Assembly (NCBI GenBank): GCA_038236865.1
Contig: JBBRZI010000030.1
Span: 1-14,465, forward strand
DNA length: 14,465 bases
Reading direction: 5' to 3'
DNA from: UBA4729 sp038236865
GTDB lineage: Bacteria > Patescibacteriota > Saccharimonadia > Saccharimonadales > UBA4665
Part shown: positions 5,562-12,364 of the stretch, piece by piece
Layout of the letters: every line of letters begins with the position of its first letter
Position numbering within the stretch: the stretch's first letter is position 1
Notes under the pieces: model-generated
Seen by the model: the letters and a program-made list of their open reading frames with translations, nothing else
What the model was told of the DNA's origin: nothing
The model's database searches: none
Program-made: the position numbers and the translations under genes

Positions 5562-6176
5562 TTGAAAGCACTTATAACTCGTAAACTTGGCATGACCAGC
5601 ACAATCGCCGAAGATGGCGTGATGCAGGCTGTCACTTTGCTTTCGGTGGGCGAACACACCGTTATCCACCACAAAACAAATGAAAAGGACGGCTACACTG
5701 CCGTGCAAGTTGGCGCCGAAATCGCCAAGAAGCTCAGCAAAGCCATTACCGGTCACGTCAAAAATTCAAAGGCGATGCCGAAGATTATTCGTGAATTCCG
5801 CTTGGACGAAATCACAGAAGACTTACCCGTCGGCGCGAAACTTACCGCCGACGTTTTTAGTGTTGGCGATAGCGTTGATGTCACTGGCACGAGCAAAGGT
5901 AAAGGTTGGGCTGGTACCATCAAGCGCCATAACTTCCACCGCCAGCGCAAGACGCACGGTGGTAAGGGTAACACCCGTAAGCCCGGTTCGATCGGTTCAA
6001 TGTACCCGCAGCACATTTTCAAGGGTAAAAAGATGGCCGGCCACATGGGTGCCGAGCAGGTGACCGTCAGTAACTTAAAGGTCGCCCTCGTCGATATGGA
6101 ACACAACGTCATCGGCGTTACCGGTGCCGTACCTGGCCCGCGCAAAAGTATTGTTATCGTGAAAGGGGCCAAGTAA
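5562..6176 (+). CDS. rplC: 50S ribosomal protein L3 (TTG start)
   Basis: L3 is an early-assembly large-subunit protein whose long loop reaches toward the peptidyl transferase centre. The product is 204 residues (E. coli 209). It starts MKALITRKLGMT, matching the family N-terminus, and carries GTSKGKGWAGTIKRHNF, THGGKGNTRKPGSIG, KGKKMAGHMG and GAVPGPRKS. The start codon is TTG. No in-frame ATG lies near the conserved N-terminus, and AAAGGA (5550-5555) is six bases upstream. A weak start codon on the first gene of a ribosomal operon may limit its translation. It is the first gene of the large operon and joins rplD through a TAATG overlap. Confidence 0.96.
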   Translation: MKALITRKLGMTSTIAEDGVMQAVTLLSVGEHTVIHHKTNEKDGYTAVQVGAEIAKKLSKAITGHVKNSKAMPKIIREFRLDEITEDLPVGAKLTADVFSVGDSVDVTGTSKGKGWAGTIKRHNFHRQRKTHGGKGNTRKPGSIGSMYPQHIFKGKKMAGHMGAEQVTVSNLKVALVDMEHNVIGVTGAVPGPRKSIVIVKGAK

Positions 6177-6817
6177 TGTCTATCGCTACCTATACCAAAA
6201 CCGGCAGCAAAGCCACGACGGCTGTCACGCTCGACGCCAGCGTCTTTGGCGTTGCCCCTAAGAACCACCAATTGCTCAAAGAGGCCTATCATGCGTACTT
6301 GGCTAACGGCCGAGAAAACTTGGCTGTCACCAAGACTCGTGGTCTCGTCCGCGGCGGTGGCCGCAAGCCATGGAAGCAGAAGGGTACCGGCCGAGCTCGT
6401 TTCGGTTCTTCGCGCAACCCTATCTGGCGCGGTGGTGGTATCGCTTTCGGTCCGACCGGACTCGAGAACTATACCAAGCAAATTAACGTGAAGGCCAAGC
6501 GCCTGGCGATTCGCCAAGCCCTCAGCCTCGCTGCCGAAGCCAACCACGTGGTCGTCATGGAAGACATCGCCTTAAAACTTGGTAAGACAGCGGAACTCGT
6601 CGCCTTATTGAATAAAGTTGGTGCAACCCGCAACATCCTGATTGTGGTCGATTCTAAGACACCTGAACTGATCCGGGCTTCCCACAACCTCGGCGACGTC
6701 AAACTCGTCAGTGCCACCTACGTCAATACGTTTGACGCCCTCAACGCCGATACCATCGTCATCAGTCAAAAAGCCCTCGCGATTGTCAGCGAATGGCTCG
6801 GTCAGGAGATTGCATAA
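6176..6817 (+). CDS. rplD: 50S ribosomal protein L4
   Basis: L4 binds 23S rRNA domain I and lines the exit-tunnel constriction through its extended loop. In E. coli it also represses its own operon. The 213-residue product (E. coli 201) shows the tunnel-loop block TKTRGLVRGGGRKPWKQKGTGRARFGSSR with GGGIAFGP after it (broken here for length: VRGGGRKPWKQKGTGRAR is the core). The Rossmann-like C-terminal half follows (HVVVMEDIAL, ILIVVDSK, TIVISQKAL). The start codon shares its A with the rplC stop (TAATG at 6174-6178), suggesting coupled translation. Nothing appears missing. Confidence 0.96.
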   Translation: MSIATYTKTGSKATTAVTLDASVFGVAPKNHQLLKEAYHAYLANGRENLAVTKTRGLVRGGGRKPWKQKGTGRARFGSSRNPIWRGGGIAFGPTGLENYTKQINVKAKRLAIRQALSLAAEANHVVVMEDIALKLGKTAELVALLNKVGATRNILIVVDSKTPELIRASHNLGDVKLVSATYVNTFDALNADTIVISQKALAIVSEWLGQEIA

Positions 6818-7242
6818 TGAGTAAAACCATTACCCTTCGCCCCCGACTCAGCGAAAAGTCATACAGCCTCAGTGCTGCCCGGGTGTACGTCTTCGATATT
6901 CCTGAGCGCACTAATAAGCACTCGGTGGCTCAGGCCGTCGAGGTCCAGTTTGACGTCAAAGTCAGCACCGTTAACATCGCCAACATCCCCGGCAAAGCCA
7001 AGCGAGTTGTCAGTATTACCGGTAAGCGCTCCAAAAACACCAGCGGTAAGCGTAACGATATTCGGAAAGCCTATGTCACTCTCCAAGAGGGCTACAGCCT
7101 GCCATTCTTCGCCGCCGTAGAAGAAGCTGCCGAGCAAGAAAAAGCTACCCAAGCTAAGGTTGAAAAAGCTGTTGCTAAGCAAGCCGATAAAGCAGCTAAG
7201 CCCGCTCGCCGCGGTCTCTCGCTCAAGAAAGAGGATAAGTAA
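6817..7242 (+). CDS. rplW: 50S ribosomal protein L23 with a long C-terminal tail
   Basis: L23 sits at the exit-tunnel rim and is the docking site for trigger factor and SRP. The 141-residue product (family about 95-100) has the conserved core: LRPRLSEKSY, YVFDIPERTNKHSVAQAVE, VSTVNIANIPGK and KAYVTLQEGY. A lysine/alanine-rich tail of about 45 residues then follows (QEKATQAKVEKAVAKQADKA and beyond). I chose the ATG at 6817 over the in-frame start at 6793, because AGGAG (6804-6808) is eight bases before it and the family N-terminus begins there. It overlaps rplD and rplB by TAATG at both ends. Confidence 0.95.
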   Translation: MSKTITLRPRLSEKSYSLSAARVYVFDIPERTNKHSVAQAVEVQFDVKVSTVNIANIPGKAKRVVSITGKRSKNTSGKRNDIRKAYVTLQEGYSLPFFAAVEEAAEQEKATQAKVEKAVAKQADKAAKPARRGLSLKKEDK

Positions 7243-8096
7243 TGGCTATTAAAACCTATAACCCAACGACGCCTGGCCGCCGTGGCATGTCCAGCCAGGA
7301 TTTTGATGGCATCACTACTCGCAAACCACTGCGCTCACTGCTCGTCGCCCAAAAGCGCGGGAGTGGCCGTAATAACCAAGGTCGTATCACGACTCGGCAC
7401 AAGGGTGGTGGCGCTCGTAAGTTCTACCGCTTGGTAAACTTTAACCTCGCTACTGACACCACCGCTACGATCGAACACATCGAATATGACCCAAACCGCG
7501 CCGCTCGGATTGCGCGGATTAAAGAACCCAATGGTGTCTATCACTACATTTTGGCTGCCCAAGGCATGCAGATTGGCCAAGTTATCGTCAGCGGCCCTGA
7601 AGCCGCCATCGAAACTGGCAACCGCTTGCCGCTCAAGAATATCCCCATCGGTAGTACCATCCACGCCATCGAGCTACAGCCGGGCAAAGGCGCCCAGCTC
7701 GTCCGCTCGGCCGGCAACAGTGCGCAGCTGATGGGTCGCGACAATGGTTACGCCCAAGTTCGCTTGCCGAGTAACGAAGTCCGTTTGATCCTCGAGACCT
7801 GCACCGCTAGCATGGGTGTCATCGGCAACGAACAGCATCAGAACGTCAAGATCGGTAAAGCCGGTCGTAACCGTCACCTCGGTAAGCGCCCTGGCGTCCG
7901 TGGTGTCGTTATGAACGCTGCCGATCACCCGCATGGTGGTGGTGACGGTGGTCGTCACGGTATTGGTGGTGGCAAGAACCACGGTTCAGCACCGAAAACT
8001 CCATGGGGTCAAAAGACGCTTGGTTTCAAAACCCGTCGCCGCAAGAGCACAAGTCAGTTTATTGTAAGGAGCCGTCATGCGGCTAAGAGGAAATAA
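7242..8096 (+). CDS. rplB: 50S ribosomal protein L2
   Basis: L2 is a core large-subunit protein required for subunit association and peptidyl transferase activity. The product has 284 residues (E. coli 273). Conserved blocks are GRNNQGRITTRHKGGGARKF, VRSAGNSAQLMGRDNGYAQV, GVRGVVMNAADHPHGGG and a basic C-terminus (KTRRRKSTSQFIVRSR). His229 of DHPHGGG, the residue implicated in ribosome activity, keeps the same number as in E. coli. After that motif a glycine-rich segment (GGRHGIGGGKNHGSAPK) is about six to eight residues longer than in E. coli or Bacillus. It begins by a one-base overlap with rplW and is two bases from rpsS. Confidence 0.97.
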   Translation: MAIKTYNPTTPGRRGMSSQDFDGITTRKPLRSLLVAQKRGSGRNNQGRITTRHKGGGARKFYRLVNFNLATDTTATIEHIEYDPNRAARIARIKEPNGVYHYILAAQGMQIGQVIVSGPEAAIETGNRLPLKNIPIGSTIHAIELQPGKGAQLVRSAGNSAQLMGRDNGYAQVRLPSNEVRLILETCTASMGVIGNEQHQNVKIGKAGRNRHLGKRPGVRGVVMNAADHPHGGGDGGRHGIGGGKNHGSAPKTPWGQKTLGFKTRRRKSTSQFIVRSRHAAKRK

Positions 8097-8098
8097 CC

Positions 8099-8371
8099 AT
8101 GAGTAGATCACTTAAAAAAGGACCATTTATAGACTTCAAGCTCGCCAAGAAGGTAGACGCCCTCGGGACTGACGATCGTACGATCATCAAAACCTGGGCC
8201 CGGGCTTCAACCATTCCCCCAGAGTTTGTCGGTCGGACGATTGCCGTGCATAACGGTAAAGTCCACGTGCCCGTCTTCGTGACCGAAAACATGGTGGGAC
8301 ACAAGCTTGGTGAATTCAGCCCGACCCGTAAATTCCGCAGCCACGGCGGTAAGTTAGCGAAGGGGAAATAA
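8099..8371 (+). CDS. rpsS: 30S ribosomal protein S19
   Basis: S19 is a head protein of the small subunit that contacts A-site tRNA and pairs with S13. The 90-residue product has the usual length and the hallmark blocks SRSLKKGPFID, KTWARASTIPPEFVGRTIAV, VHNGKVHVPVFVTENMVGHK and LGEFSPTRKFRSHGG. The ATG is two bases after the rplB stop. The ribosome binding site (AAGAGGA, about 8084-8090) lies within the last codons of rplB. It is one base from rplV. Nothing unusual is seen. Confidence 0.97.
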   Translation: MSRSLKKGPFIDFKLAKKVDALGTDDRTIIKTWARASTIPPEFVGRTIAVHNGKVHVPVFVTENMVGHKLGEFSPTRKFRSHGGKLAKGK

Positions 8372-8372
8372 G

Positions 8373-8756
8373 ATGCCAGTCAAAGCAGTCGCCAAAGGCG
8401 TCGCCATTAGTCCCCGCAAAGTCGCTGTCGTCGCTGCCCTCGTACGGGGCCGCAGTGTCGCCGATGCCCTGATTATTCTGGAGCACACGCCGCGCCGTTC
8501 CGCCCTGGCCGTGATTAAGGTCATCAACAGTGCCAAAGCCAACGCCGAGCACAACCACGGTCTCAAACCCGCAACCTTGCAGATTACCGAAATCGGTGTG
8601 ACGCCCGGGCCCCGCCTGAAGCGTTTCCGCCCAGCCGCCCACGGTCGTGCTCTGCCATTCCAACGCAAAACTTCCCACATCCGGGTGATTGTTGATGGCG
8701 AAATCCGTGAAGTCAAAAAACCCGCTAAAGCGCTAACCGAGAAGGAGACCAAGTAA
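8373..8756 (+). CDS. rplV: 50S ribosomal protein L22
   Basis: L22 contacts all six 23S rRNA domains, and its beta-hairpin lines the exit tunnel beside L4. The 127-residue product (E. coli 110) includes ISPRKVAVVAALVRGRSVADA, INSAKANAEHNHGL, and the hairpin region from about residue 78 (PGPRLKRFRPAAHGRALPFQ) ending in KTSHIRVIV. The extra length is an N-terminal stretch of a few residues and a charged tail (REVKKPAKALTEKETK). AAGGAG-type pairing is available in the end of rpsS. The stop overlaps the rpsC start as TAATG (8754-8758). Confidence 0.96.
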   Translation: MPVKAVAKGVAISPRKVAVVAALVRGRSVADALIILEHTPRRSALAVIKVINSAKANAEHNHGLKPATLQITEIGVTPGPRLKRFRPAAHGRALPFQRKTSHIRVIVDGEIREVKKPAKALTEKETK

Positions 8757-9385
8757 TGGGCCAAAAAGTAAATCCAATTTCTATGCGTCTCCAGGTCAAT
8801 AAGGACTGGCGCAGCAAATGGTTTGTCGACAAGCGTGATTATGCCCGCTTCCTCAAAGCCGACCTCGAAGTGCGCCGCTTAATCCACGTTAAGCTTGGCT
8901 CGCGCGCCGCTATTAACCGGGTTGAGATCAACCGTACCCCGAACCTCGTAACCGTGACGATCAACACTGCCAAAGCCGGTGTCGTGATTGGCCGTGGTGG
9001 TGTCGGAGCAACCGAACTTAAAGCCCAGATCGAAAAAATCTACGAAACGCCGACCCGAGTTAACATCGAAGAAGTCAAAAAGCCGGACCTGTTTGCTAAG
9101 CTTGTTGCCGAAAACATCGCCCACCAGTTAGAGCGCCGGATGAGCTTCCGCCGGGCCATCAAATCAACCTCAGCCGCCACGATGCGGGCGGGAGCCCTCG
9201 GTATTCGTATCGAAGTCGCCGGCCGACTCAATGGGGCTGAAATGAGCCGCCGCGAAAAAGAAGTCGCCGGCAGCGTGCCATTGCACACCCTACGCGCCGA
9301 TATTGATTACGCCCAAGTAATTGCCAAGACCCCCGCCGGTATTATCGGTGTCAAGGTCTGGATCTATAAGGGTGAGGTAAAGTAA
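8756..9385 (+). CDS. rpsC: 30S ribosomal protein S3
   Basis: S3 forms part of the mRNA entry channel, where it takes part in mRNA helicase activity. The 209-residue product (E. coli 233) starts MGQKVNPISMRL. It has a type II KH domain with GVVIGRGGVGATELK and the C-terminal domain ending TPAGIIGVKVWIYKGEV. The basic helix ERRMSFRRAIK retains the residues that correspond to the E. coli helicase residues R131, R132 and K135. The shorter length reflects a missing C-terminal extension, which is common in the family. It starts by TAATG overlap with rplV and ends one base before rplP. Confidence 0.97.
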   Translation: MGQKVNPISMRLQVNKDWRSKWFVDKRDYARFLKADLEVRRLIHVKLGSRAAINRVEINRTPNLVTVTINTAKAGVVIGRGGVGATELKAQIEKIYETPTRVNIEEVKKPDLFAKLVAENIAHQLERRMSFRRAIKSTSAATMRAGALGIRIEVAGRLNGAEMSRREKEVAGSVPLHTLRADIDYAQVIAKTPAGIIGVKVWIYKGEVK

Positions 9386-9386
9386 C

Positions 9387-9800
9387 ATGTTGATGCCAAA
9401 ACGCACAAAATTCCGAAAGGTCCGCAAAGGTAAGATTCGCGGCGTTGCCACCAGTGGTAACTACATCGCTTTCGGCGACTTTGCCCTGCAGGCCCAAGGC
9501 CAAGAGCGCATCACCAGCCGTCAAATTGAGGCTTCGCGTCAAGCGATGACTCGACACATCAAGCGCGGCGGTAAAATCTGGATCCGGATATTCCCCCACA
9601 CCCCAGTTACCCGCAAACCACTCGACGTGAAAATGGGTAGTGGTAAAGGTAGTCCTGAATTCTTCGTCGCCAAGGTCCGTCCTGGCACCATCCTGTTTGA
9701 AATGCAGGGTGTAAGCGAAGAAATCGCCCGCGAAGCCATGCGCCTCGCGGCCCACAAGCTCCCCGTAAAGACTAAGTTTCTGATACGCGAGGAGGCATAA
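9387..9800 (+). CDS. rplP: 50S ribosomal protein L16
   Basis: L16 binds near the A-site tRNA elbow and matures the peptidyl transferase region late in assembly. The 137-residue product (E. coli 136) begins MLMPKRTKFRKVRKGKIRG and has ALQAQGQERITSRQIEASRQ, RHIKRGGKIWIRIFP, VKMGSGKGSPEFFVA and AREAMRLAAHKLPVKTKF. ATG 9387 and ATG 9393 are both possible starts. I chose 9387 because many L16 proteins begin M-L-x-PKR and GGTGAGG (9371-9377) is well placed. It lies one base after rpsC and two bases before rpmC. Confidence 0.97.
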   Translation: MLMPKRTKFRKVRKGKIRGVATSGNYIAFGDFALQAQGQERITSRQIEASRQAMTRHIKRGGKIWIRIFPHTPVTRKPLDVKMGSGKGSPEFFVAKVRPGTILFEMQGVSEEIAREAMRLAAHKLPVKTKFLIREEA

Positions 9801-9802
9801 TC

Positions 9803-10003
9803 ATGAAAATTGCTGACATCCGTAAATTACCAACTGCCGAACTGGCGACCGATAGCACGAAGTTACGTGAAGAAATAACCGAATTGAAGCGCCGCTTGCA
9901 CATGGGCGAACTGCAAAACGTTCGCACTATTCGCAATAAGCGCAAAGACTTAGCCCGTATGTTGACGGTGCTAGGCGAGCAACTCACAAAGGAGAACATC
10001 TAA
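9803..10003 (+). CDS. rpmC: 50S ribosomal protein L29
   Basis: L29 is a small two-helix protein at the exit-tunnel rim, next to L23. The 66-residue product has the usual length and pattern: MKIADIRKLPTAEL, then a coiled-coil-like helix (KLREEITELKRRLHMGELQN) and the conserved NVRTIRNKRKDLARMLTVL. GAGGAG near 9788-9793, inside the end of rplP, serves as the ribosome binding site. It overlaps rpsQ as TAATG (10001-10005). Confidence 0.95.
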   Translation: MKIADIRKLPTAELATDSTKLREEITELKRRLHMGELQNVRTIRNKRKDLARMLTVLGEQLTKENI

Positions 10004-10332
10004 TGGCCCGGACATTAATCGGTACCGTATCGTCCAGCAAGGGCGATAAGACTATCGTCGTCACCGTGATTACCCGCAAAACTCACCCCTTGTACCGCAA
10101 GCAGTACTCGGTGAGCACTAAATTCATGGCGCACGACGAAAAGAACGAAGCCCTGACCGGTGATAAGGTTGAAATCGTCGAAACCCGACCGTTGAGCGCC
10201 CGCAAGCACCACCGCTTGAGCCGCATCATCGAGAAACCCGCCTTGCGCGCCGACTCACTGGAACTGACCAAGGCTGTTGAAACCGTCAAAGTTAAAGCCG
10301 ATAAGGCTGACAGCCCGGAGGAATCAGCATGA
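10003..10332 (+). CDS. rpsQ: 30S ribosomal protein S17 with a C-terminal extension
   Basis: S17 is an OB-fold, primary 16S rRNA-binding protein needed for early 30S assembly. The 109-residue product (E. coli 84) has LIGTVSSSKGDKTIVVTV, RKTHPLYRKQYSVSTKFMAHDE and VEIVETRPLSARKHHRLSRI. About 25 extra C-terminal residues, rich in Lys, Ala, Asp and Glu, follow (TVKVKADKADSPEESA). It is the only gene here ending in TGA, in an ATGA overlap with rplN. This shows that TGA acts as a stop, and that the tail is read up to the next start codon. Confidence 0.95.
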   Translation: MARTLIGTVSSSKGDKTIVVTVITRKTHPLYRKQYSVSTKFMAHDEKNEALTGDKVEIVETRPLSARKHHRLSRIIEKPALRADSLELTKAVETVKVKADKADSPEESA

Positions 10333-10697
10333 TTCAACAAGAAACTCGCCTAGGTGTCTGCGATAACAGCGGCGCCAAAGAGATCCTGTGTATCCGAGTC
10401 TTGGGTGGCACGCGCCGCCGCTATGCCCGCGTCGGTGATGTGATTGTCGCGACAGTCAAAGTCGCTAACCCGAGTGGTAACGTTAAGAAGAAGACCATTG
10501 TCAAAGCCGTCATCGTTCGGACCCGTGATATGATTCGTCGCAAAGACGGTTCAACCATCCGGTTTGACGATAACGCCGCTGTTATTATCGGTGACGATAA
10601 ATTGCCGCGCGCTACTCGCATTTTCGGCCCCGTGCCGCGCGAGCTGCGTGATCAAGGCTATGCCAAGATTATTTCTTTGGCACCGGAGGTACTATAA
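10329..10697 (+). CDS. rplN: 50S ribosomal protein L14
   Basis: L14 lies at the subunit interface, forms bridges to 16S rRNA and is the site bound by RsfS. The 122-residue product has the standard length and blocks: MIQQETRLGVCDNSGAKE, CIRVLGGTRRRYARVGDVIV, VKAVIVRTRDMIRRKDGS, FDDNAAVII and GPVPRELRDQGYAKIISLAPEV. It overlaps rpsQ by four bases (ATGA), with CGGAGGAA inside the end of rpsQ as ribosome binding site. It overlaps rplX by TAATG (10695-10699). No oddity is seen. Confidence 0.97.
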   Translation: MIQQETRLGVCDNSGAKEILCIRVLGGTRRRYARVGDVIVATVKVANPSGNVKKKTIVKAVIVRTRDMIRRKDGSTIRFDDNAAVIIGDDKLPRATRIFGPVPRELRDQGYAKIISLAPEVL

Positions 10698-11050
10698 TGA
10701 GCGTTAATTTTAAAGCCGAGAGCAAAGCCACCTACAAGATTCGTCTGAAAAAGGGCGATACCGTGATTGTCCGCGCCGGTAAATACAAAGGCCAAACTGG
10801 CAAGATTACCGCCACGCACCCGAGTGAAAACAAAGTCACGGTGGAAGGTATCAACATCGTCAAGAAACACGTCAAGCCCAACCAGGCTCACCCCCAAGGC
10901 GCCATCGTCGATTTGACGAAGCCTATCTGGGTCAGTAAGGTCGGCATTGTCGAACCAACGACCAAGAAAGCTTCGCGGATTGGCTATCAGCTCAATGCCG
11001 ACGGCACCAAGACGCGTCTGTTTAAATCAACCGGGAAGGAGATCAAGTAA
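10697..11050 (+). CDS. rplX: 50S ribosomal protein L24
   Basis: L24 is an assembly initiator protein that binds the 5' part of 23S rRNA. The 117-residue product (E. coli 104) contains the KOW motif (LKKGDTVIVRAGKYKGQTGK), VEGINIVKKHVKPNQ and GAIVDLTKPIWVSKVGIVEP, then a region with RIGYQLNADGTKTR. The first 13 residues (MSVNFKAESKATY) extend beyond the usual start, but GGAGG at 10685-10689, seven bases before the ATG, supports this start. It overlaps both neighbours by TAATG. Confidence 0.96.
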   Translation: MSVNFKAESKATYKIRLKKGDTVIVRAGKYKGQTGKITATHPSENKVTVEGINIVKKHVKPNQAHPQGAIVDLTKPIWVSKVGIVEPTTKKASRIGYQLNADGTKTRLFKSTGKEIK

Positions 11051-11670
11051 TGGCCACTACCGCTAAAACCGCTTCAGTCGCCAAGACCACCAAAGTTGCT
11101 CCTGTCACGGCCGTTACGACGAGTGCCCGGTTGCGCGAGCTCTATAATACGCAATACGTCGCTGAACTCATGAAAGAACTCAAGCTGACCAACACCCACC
11201 AGGTTCCCAAGATCGAAAAGATTGTCGTTAATATCGGGCTGGGACGCGCCAAAGACGACAAGCGTCTGATGGAAATCGCTACCAACACCCTGCGGAAAAT
11301 TACTGGCCAACAGCCGGTTGAGACAATCGCCAAAAACTCCATCGCCGGCTTTAAGCTGCGCGAAGGTAACAAGGTTGGCCTTAAAGTCACCCTGCGTGGT
11401 GACCGGATGTACGAGTTTATGGACCGTATTATTACCATCGTGCTACCGCGGCTGCGTGACTTCCACGGTGTCAGCGCCAAGGCGTTTGACAACCAAGGTA
11501 ACTTCTCGCTCGGTTTAACCGATCAATCCGTCTTTCCGGAACTTACATTTGAAGAAACCACCACGCCGCATGGCTTGCAAGCCGTGTTCGTGATTAAGAG
11601 TGCCGACAAGGCGCAAGCCCGGGCGCTGCTAGAGAAATTTGGCATGCCATTTGAAAAGGAGTACAAATAA
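11050..11670 (+). CDS. rplE: 50S ribosomal protein L5 with an N-terminal extension
   Basis: L5 binds 5S rRNA in the central protuberance and touches P-site tRNA. The 206-residue product (family about 179) begins with some 25 Ala/Thr/Lys/Val-rich residues (TAKTASVAKTTKVAPVTAVT) before the conserved LRELYNTQYV. The core shows VPKIEKIVVNIGLG, ITGQQPVETIAKNSIAGFKL, GLKVTLRGDRMYEF, LPRLRDFHGV, FSLGLTDQSVFPEL and a C-terminal segment with FGMPF. The start at 11050 is favoured by AAGGAG (11036-11041) and by the TAATG overlap with rplX. A start near residue 26 would need an ATG that is not there. Confidence 0.95.
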   Translation: MATTAKTASVAKTTKVAPVTAVTTSARLRELYNTQYVAELMKELKLTNTHQVPKIEKIVVNIGLGRAKDDKRLMEIATNTLRKITGQQPVETIAKNSIAGFKLREGNKVGLKVTLRGDRMYEFMDRIITIVLPRLRDFHGVSAKAFDNQGNFSLGLTDQSVFPELTFEETTTPHGLQAVFVIKSADKAQARALLEKFGMPFEKEYK

Positions 11671-11939
11671 TGGCTAAGAAATCAATCGTTGTTCGCGACG
11701 AAAAACGCAAACGCATGATCGCTCAGTACGCCGCCAAGCGGGCTGAACTCAAAGCCCTCGGTGACCTTGAAGGTCTGGCTAAGTTGCCACGCAACTCGTC
11801 ACGCACCCGCTGGACAAACCGTTGTGTTGAGACCGGTCGGTCACGCAGTTTCATGCGCCAATTCGGTTTGAGTCGTTTAAGTTTTCGTGAACACGCCGCC
11901 AAGGGTGAAATCCCTGGTGTAACAAAGTCGAGTTGGTAG
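11670..11939 (+). CDS. rpsN: 30S ribosomal protein S14, zinc-free type
   Basis: S14 is a late-assembling head protein of the small subunit. The 89-residue product is the longer C-minus form. It lacks the two CxxC pairs of zinc-binding S14 and has one cysteine (NRCVETGRSRSFMRQFG), followed by LSRLSFREHAAKGEIPGVTKSSW. The N-terminal half is charged and helical (RDEKRKRMIAQYAAKRAELK). It overlaps rplE by TAATG, with AAAGGAG (about 11654-11660) as ribosome binding site. Its TAG stop forms part of the next gene's ribosome binding site. Confidence 0.96.
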   Translation: MAKKSIVVRDEKRKRMIAQYAAKRAELKALGDLEGLAKLPRNSSRTRWTNRCVETGRSRSFMRQFGLSRLSFREHAAKGEIPGVTKSSW

Positions 11940-11942
11940 GAG
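11938..11942 (+). promoter_or_regulatory. Ribosome binding site of rpsH overlapping the rpsN stop codon
   Basis: AGGAG uses the last two bases of the rpsN stop (TAG, 11937-11939) and lies four bases before the rpsH ATG. A ribosome finishing S14 would sit directly on the site used to start S8. Confidence 0.8.
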
Positions 11943-11946
11943 CACT

Positions 11947-12348
11947 ATGAGTACAACATCTACAGACCCCATCGCTGACATGCTCAGCCGTATCCGTAAC
12001 GCAATTGCGGTCAACAAGTCTGAAATCAGCTTGCCGCACTCTAAGATTAAGGAAGCCGTCGCCCGCATGCTCAAAGAATCTAACTTCATTGATGACGTTC
12101 GTGTCGTTGATGCCGAAGTTGGCAAGAACATGACGCTGCGTTTGAACCCCGAAAACACCAACTCTCGTATTACCGAGATCAAGCGCCTGAGCAAACCCGG
12201 TCGCCGCTACTACGTCAACGCCAAGGAAATCCCGGTCGTTATGCGCGGTCGTGGTATCGTGATTGTTTCGACGAGCCAGGGACTAATGACGGGCAAAGCC
12301 GCCAAAGTCGCCAAGCTCGGTGGTGAATTAATTTGTAAAGTCTACTAA
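11947..12348 (+). CDS. rpsH: 30S ribosomal protein S8
   Basis: S8 is a primary binder of the 16S rRNA central domain. In E. coli it is the autogenous repressor of the spc operon. The 133-residue product (E. coli 130) shows DPIADMLSRIRNAIAVNKSE, LPHSKIKEAVARMLKE, RLSKPGRRYYVNAKEIP, RGRGIVIVSTSQGLMTGKAA and GGELICKVY. The ATG at 11947 is set by the AGGAG overlapping the rpsN stop, and the first eight residues extend slightly beyond the family core. Spacing is seven bases to rpsN and 16 to rplF, the widest gap in the operon. Confidence 0.97.
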   Translation: MSTTSTDPIADMLSRIRNAIAVNKSEISLPHSKIKEAVARMLKESNFIDDVRVVDAEVGKNMTLRLNPENTNSRITEIKRLSKPGRRYYVNAKEIPVVMRGRGIVIVSTSQGLMTGKAAKVAKLGGELICKVY

Positions 12349-12362
12349 GGAATAAAGGAATA
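12347..12362 (+). repeat. Tandem Shine-Dalgarno-like repeat before rplF
   Basis: AAGGAATA occurs twice in immediate succession (12347-12354 and 12355-12362). The first copy overlaps the rpsH stop and the second ends two bases before the rplF ATG. Only the first copy's AAGGA has comfortable spacing if the anti-SD pairs strongly, so one may act as a standby site. Confidence 0.7.
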
Positions 12363-12364
12363 AT

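Noticed and set aside
5753..6547. 264-residue open frame on the minus strand across rplC and rplD
   Set aside because: It lies wholly opposite two clear ribosomal protein genes, has no ribosome binding site context or recognisable family, and is explained by codon composition.
6793..6816. Earlier in-frame start for L23
   Set aside because: It would lie inside rplD. AGGAG and the conserved N-terminus point to 6817.
10330..10332. Possible UGA recoding (as in Gracilibacteria)
   Set aside because: The rpsQ frame ends at TGA in an ATGA overlap with rplN, and no in-frame TGA interrupts any conserved protein, so the standard code fits.
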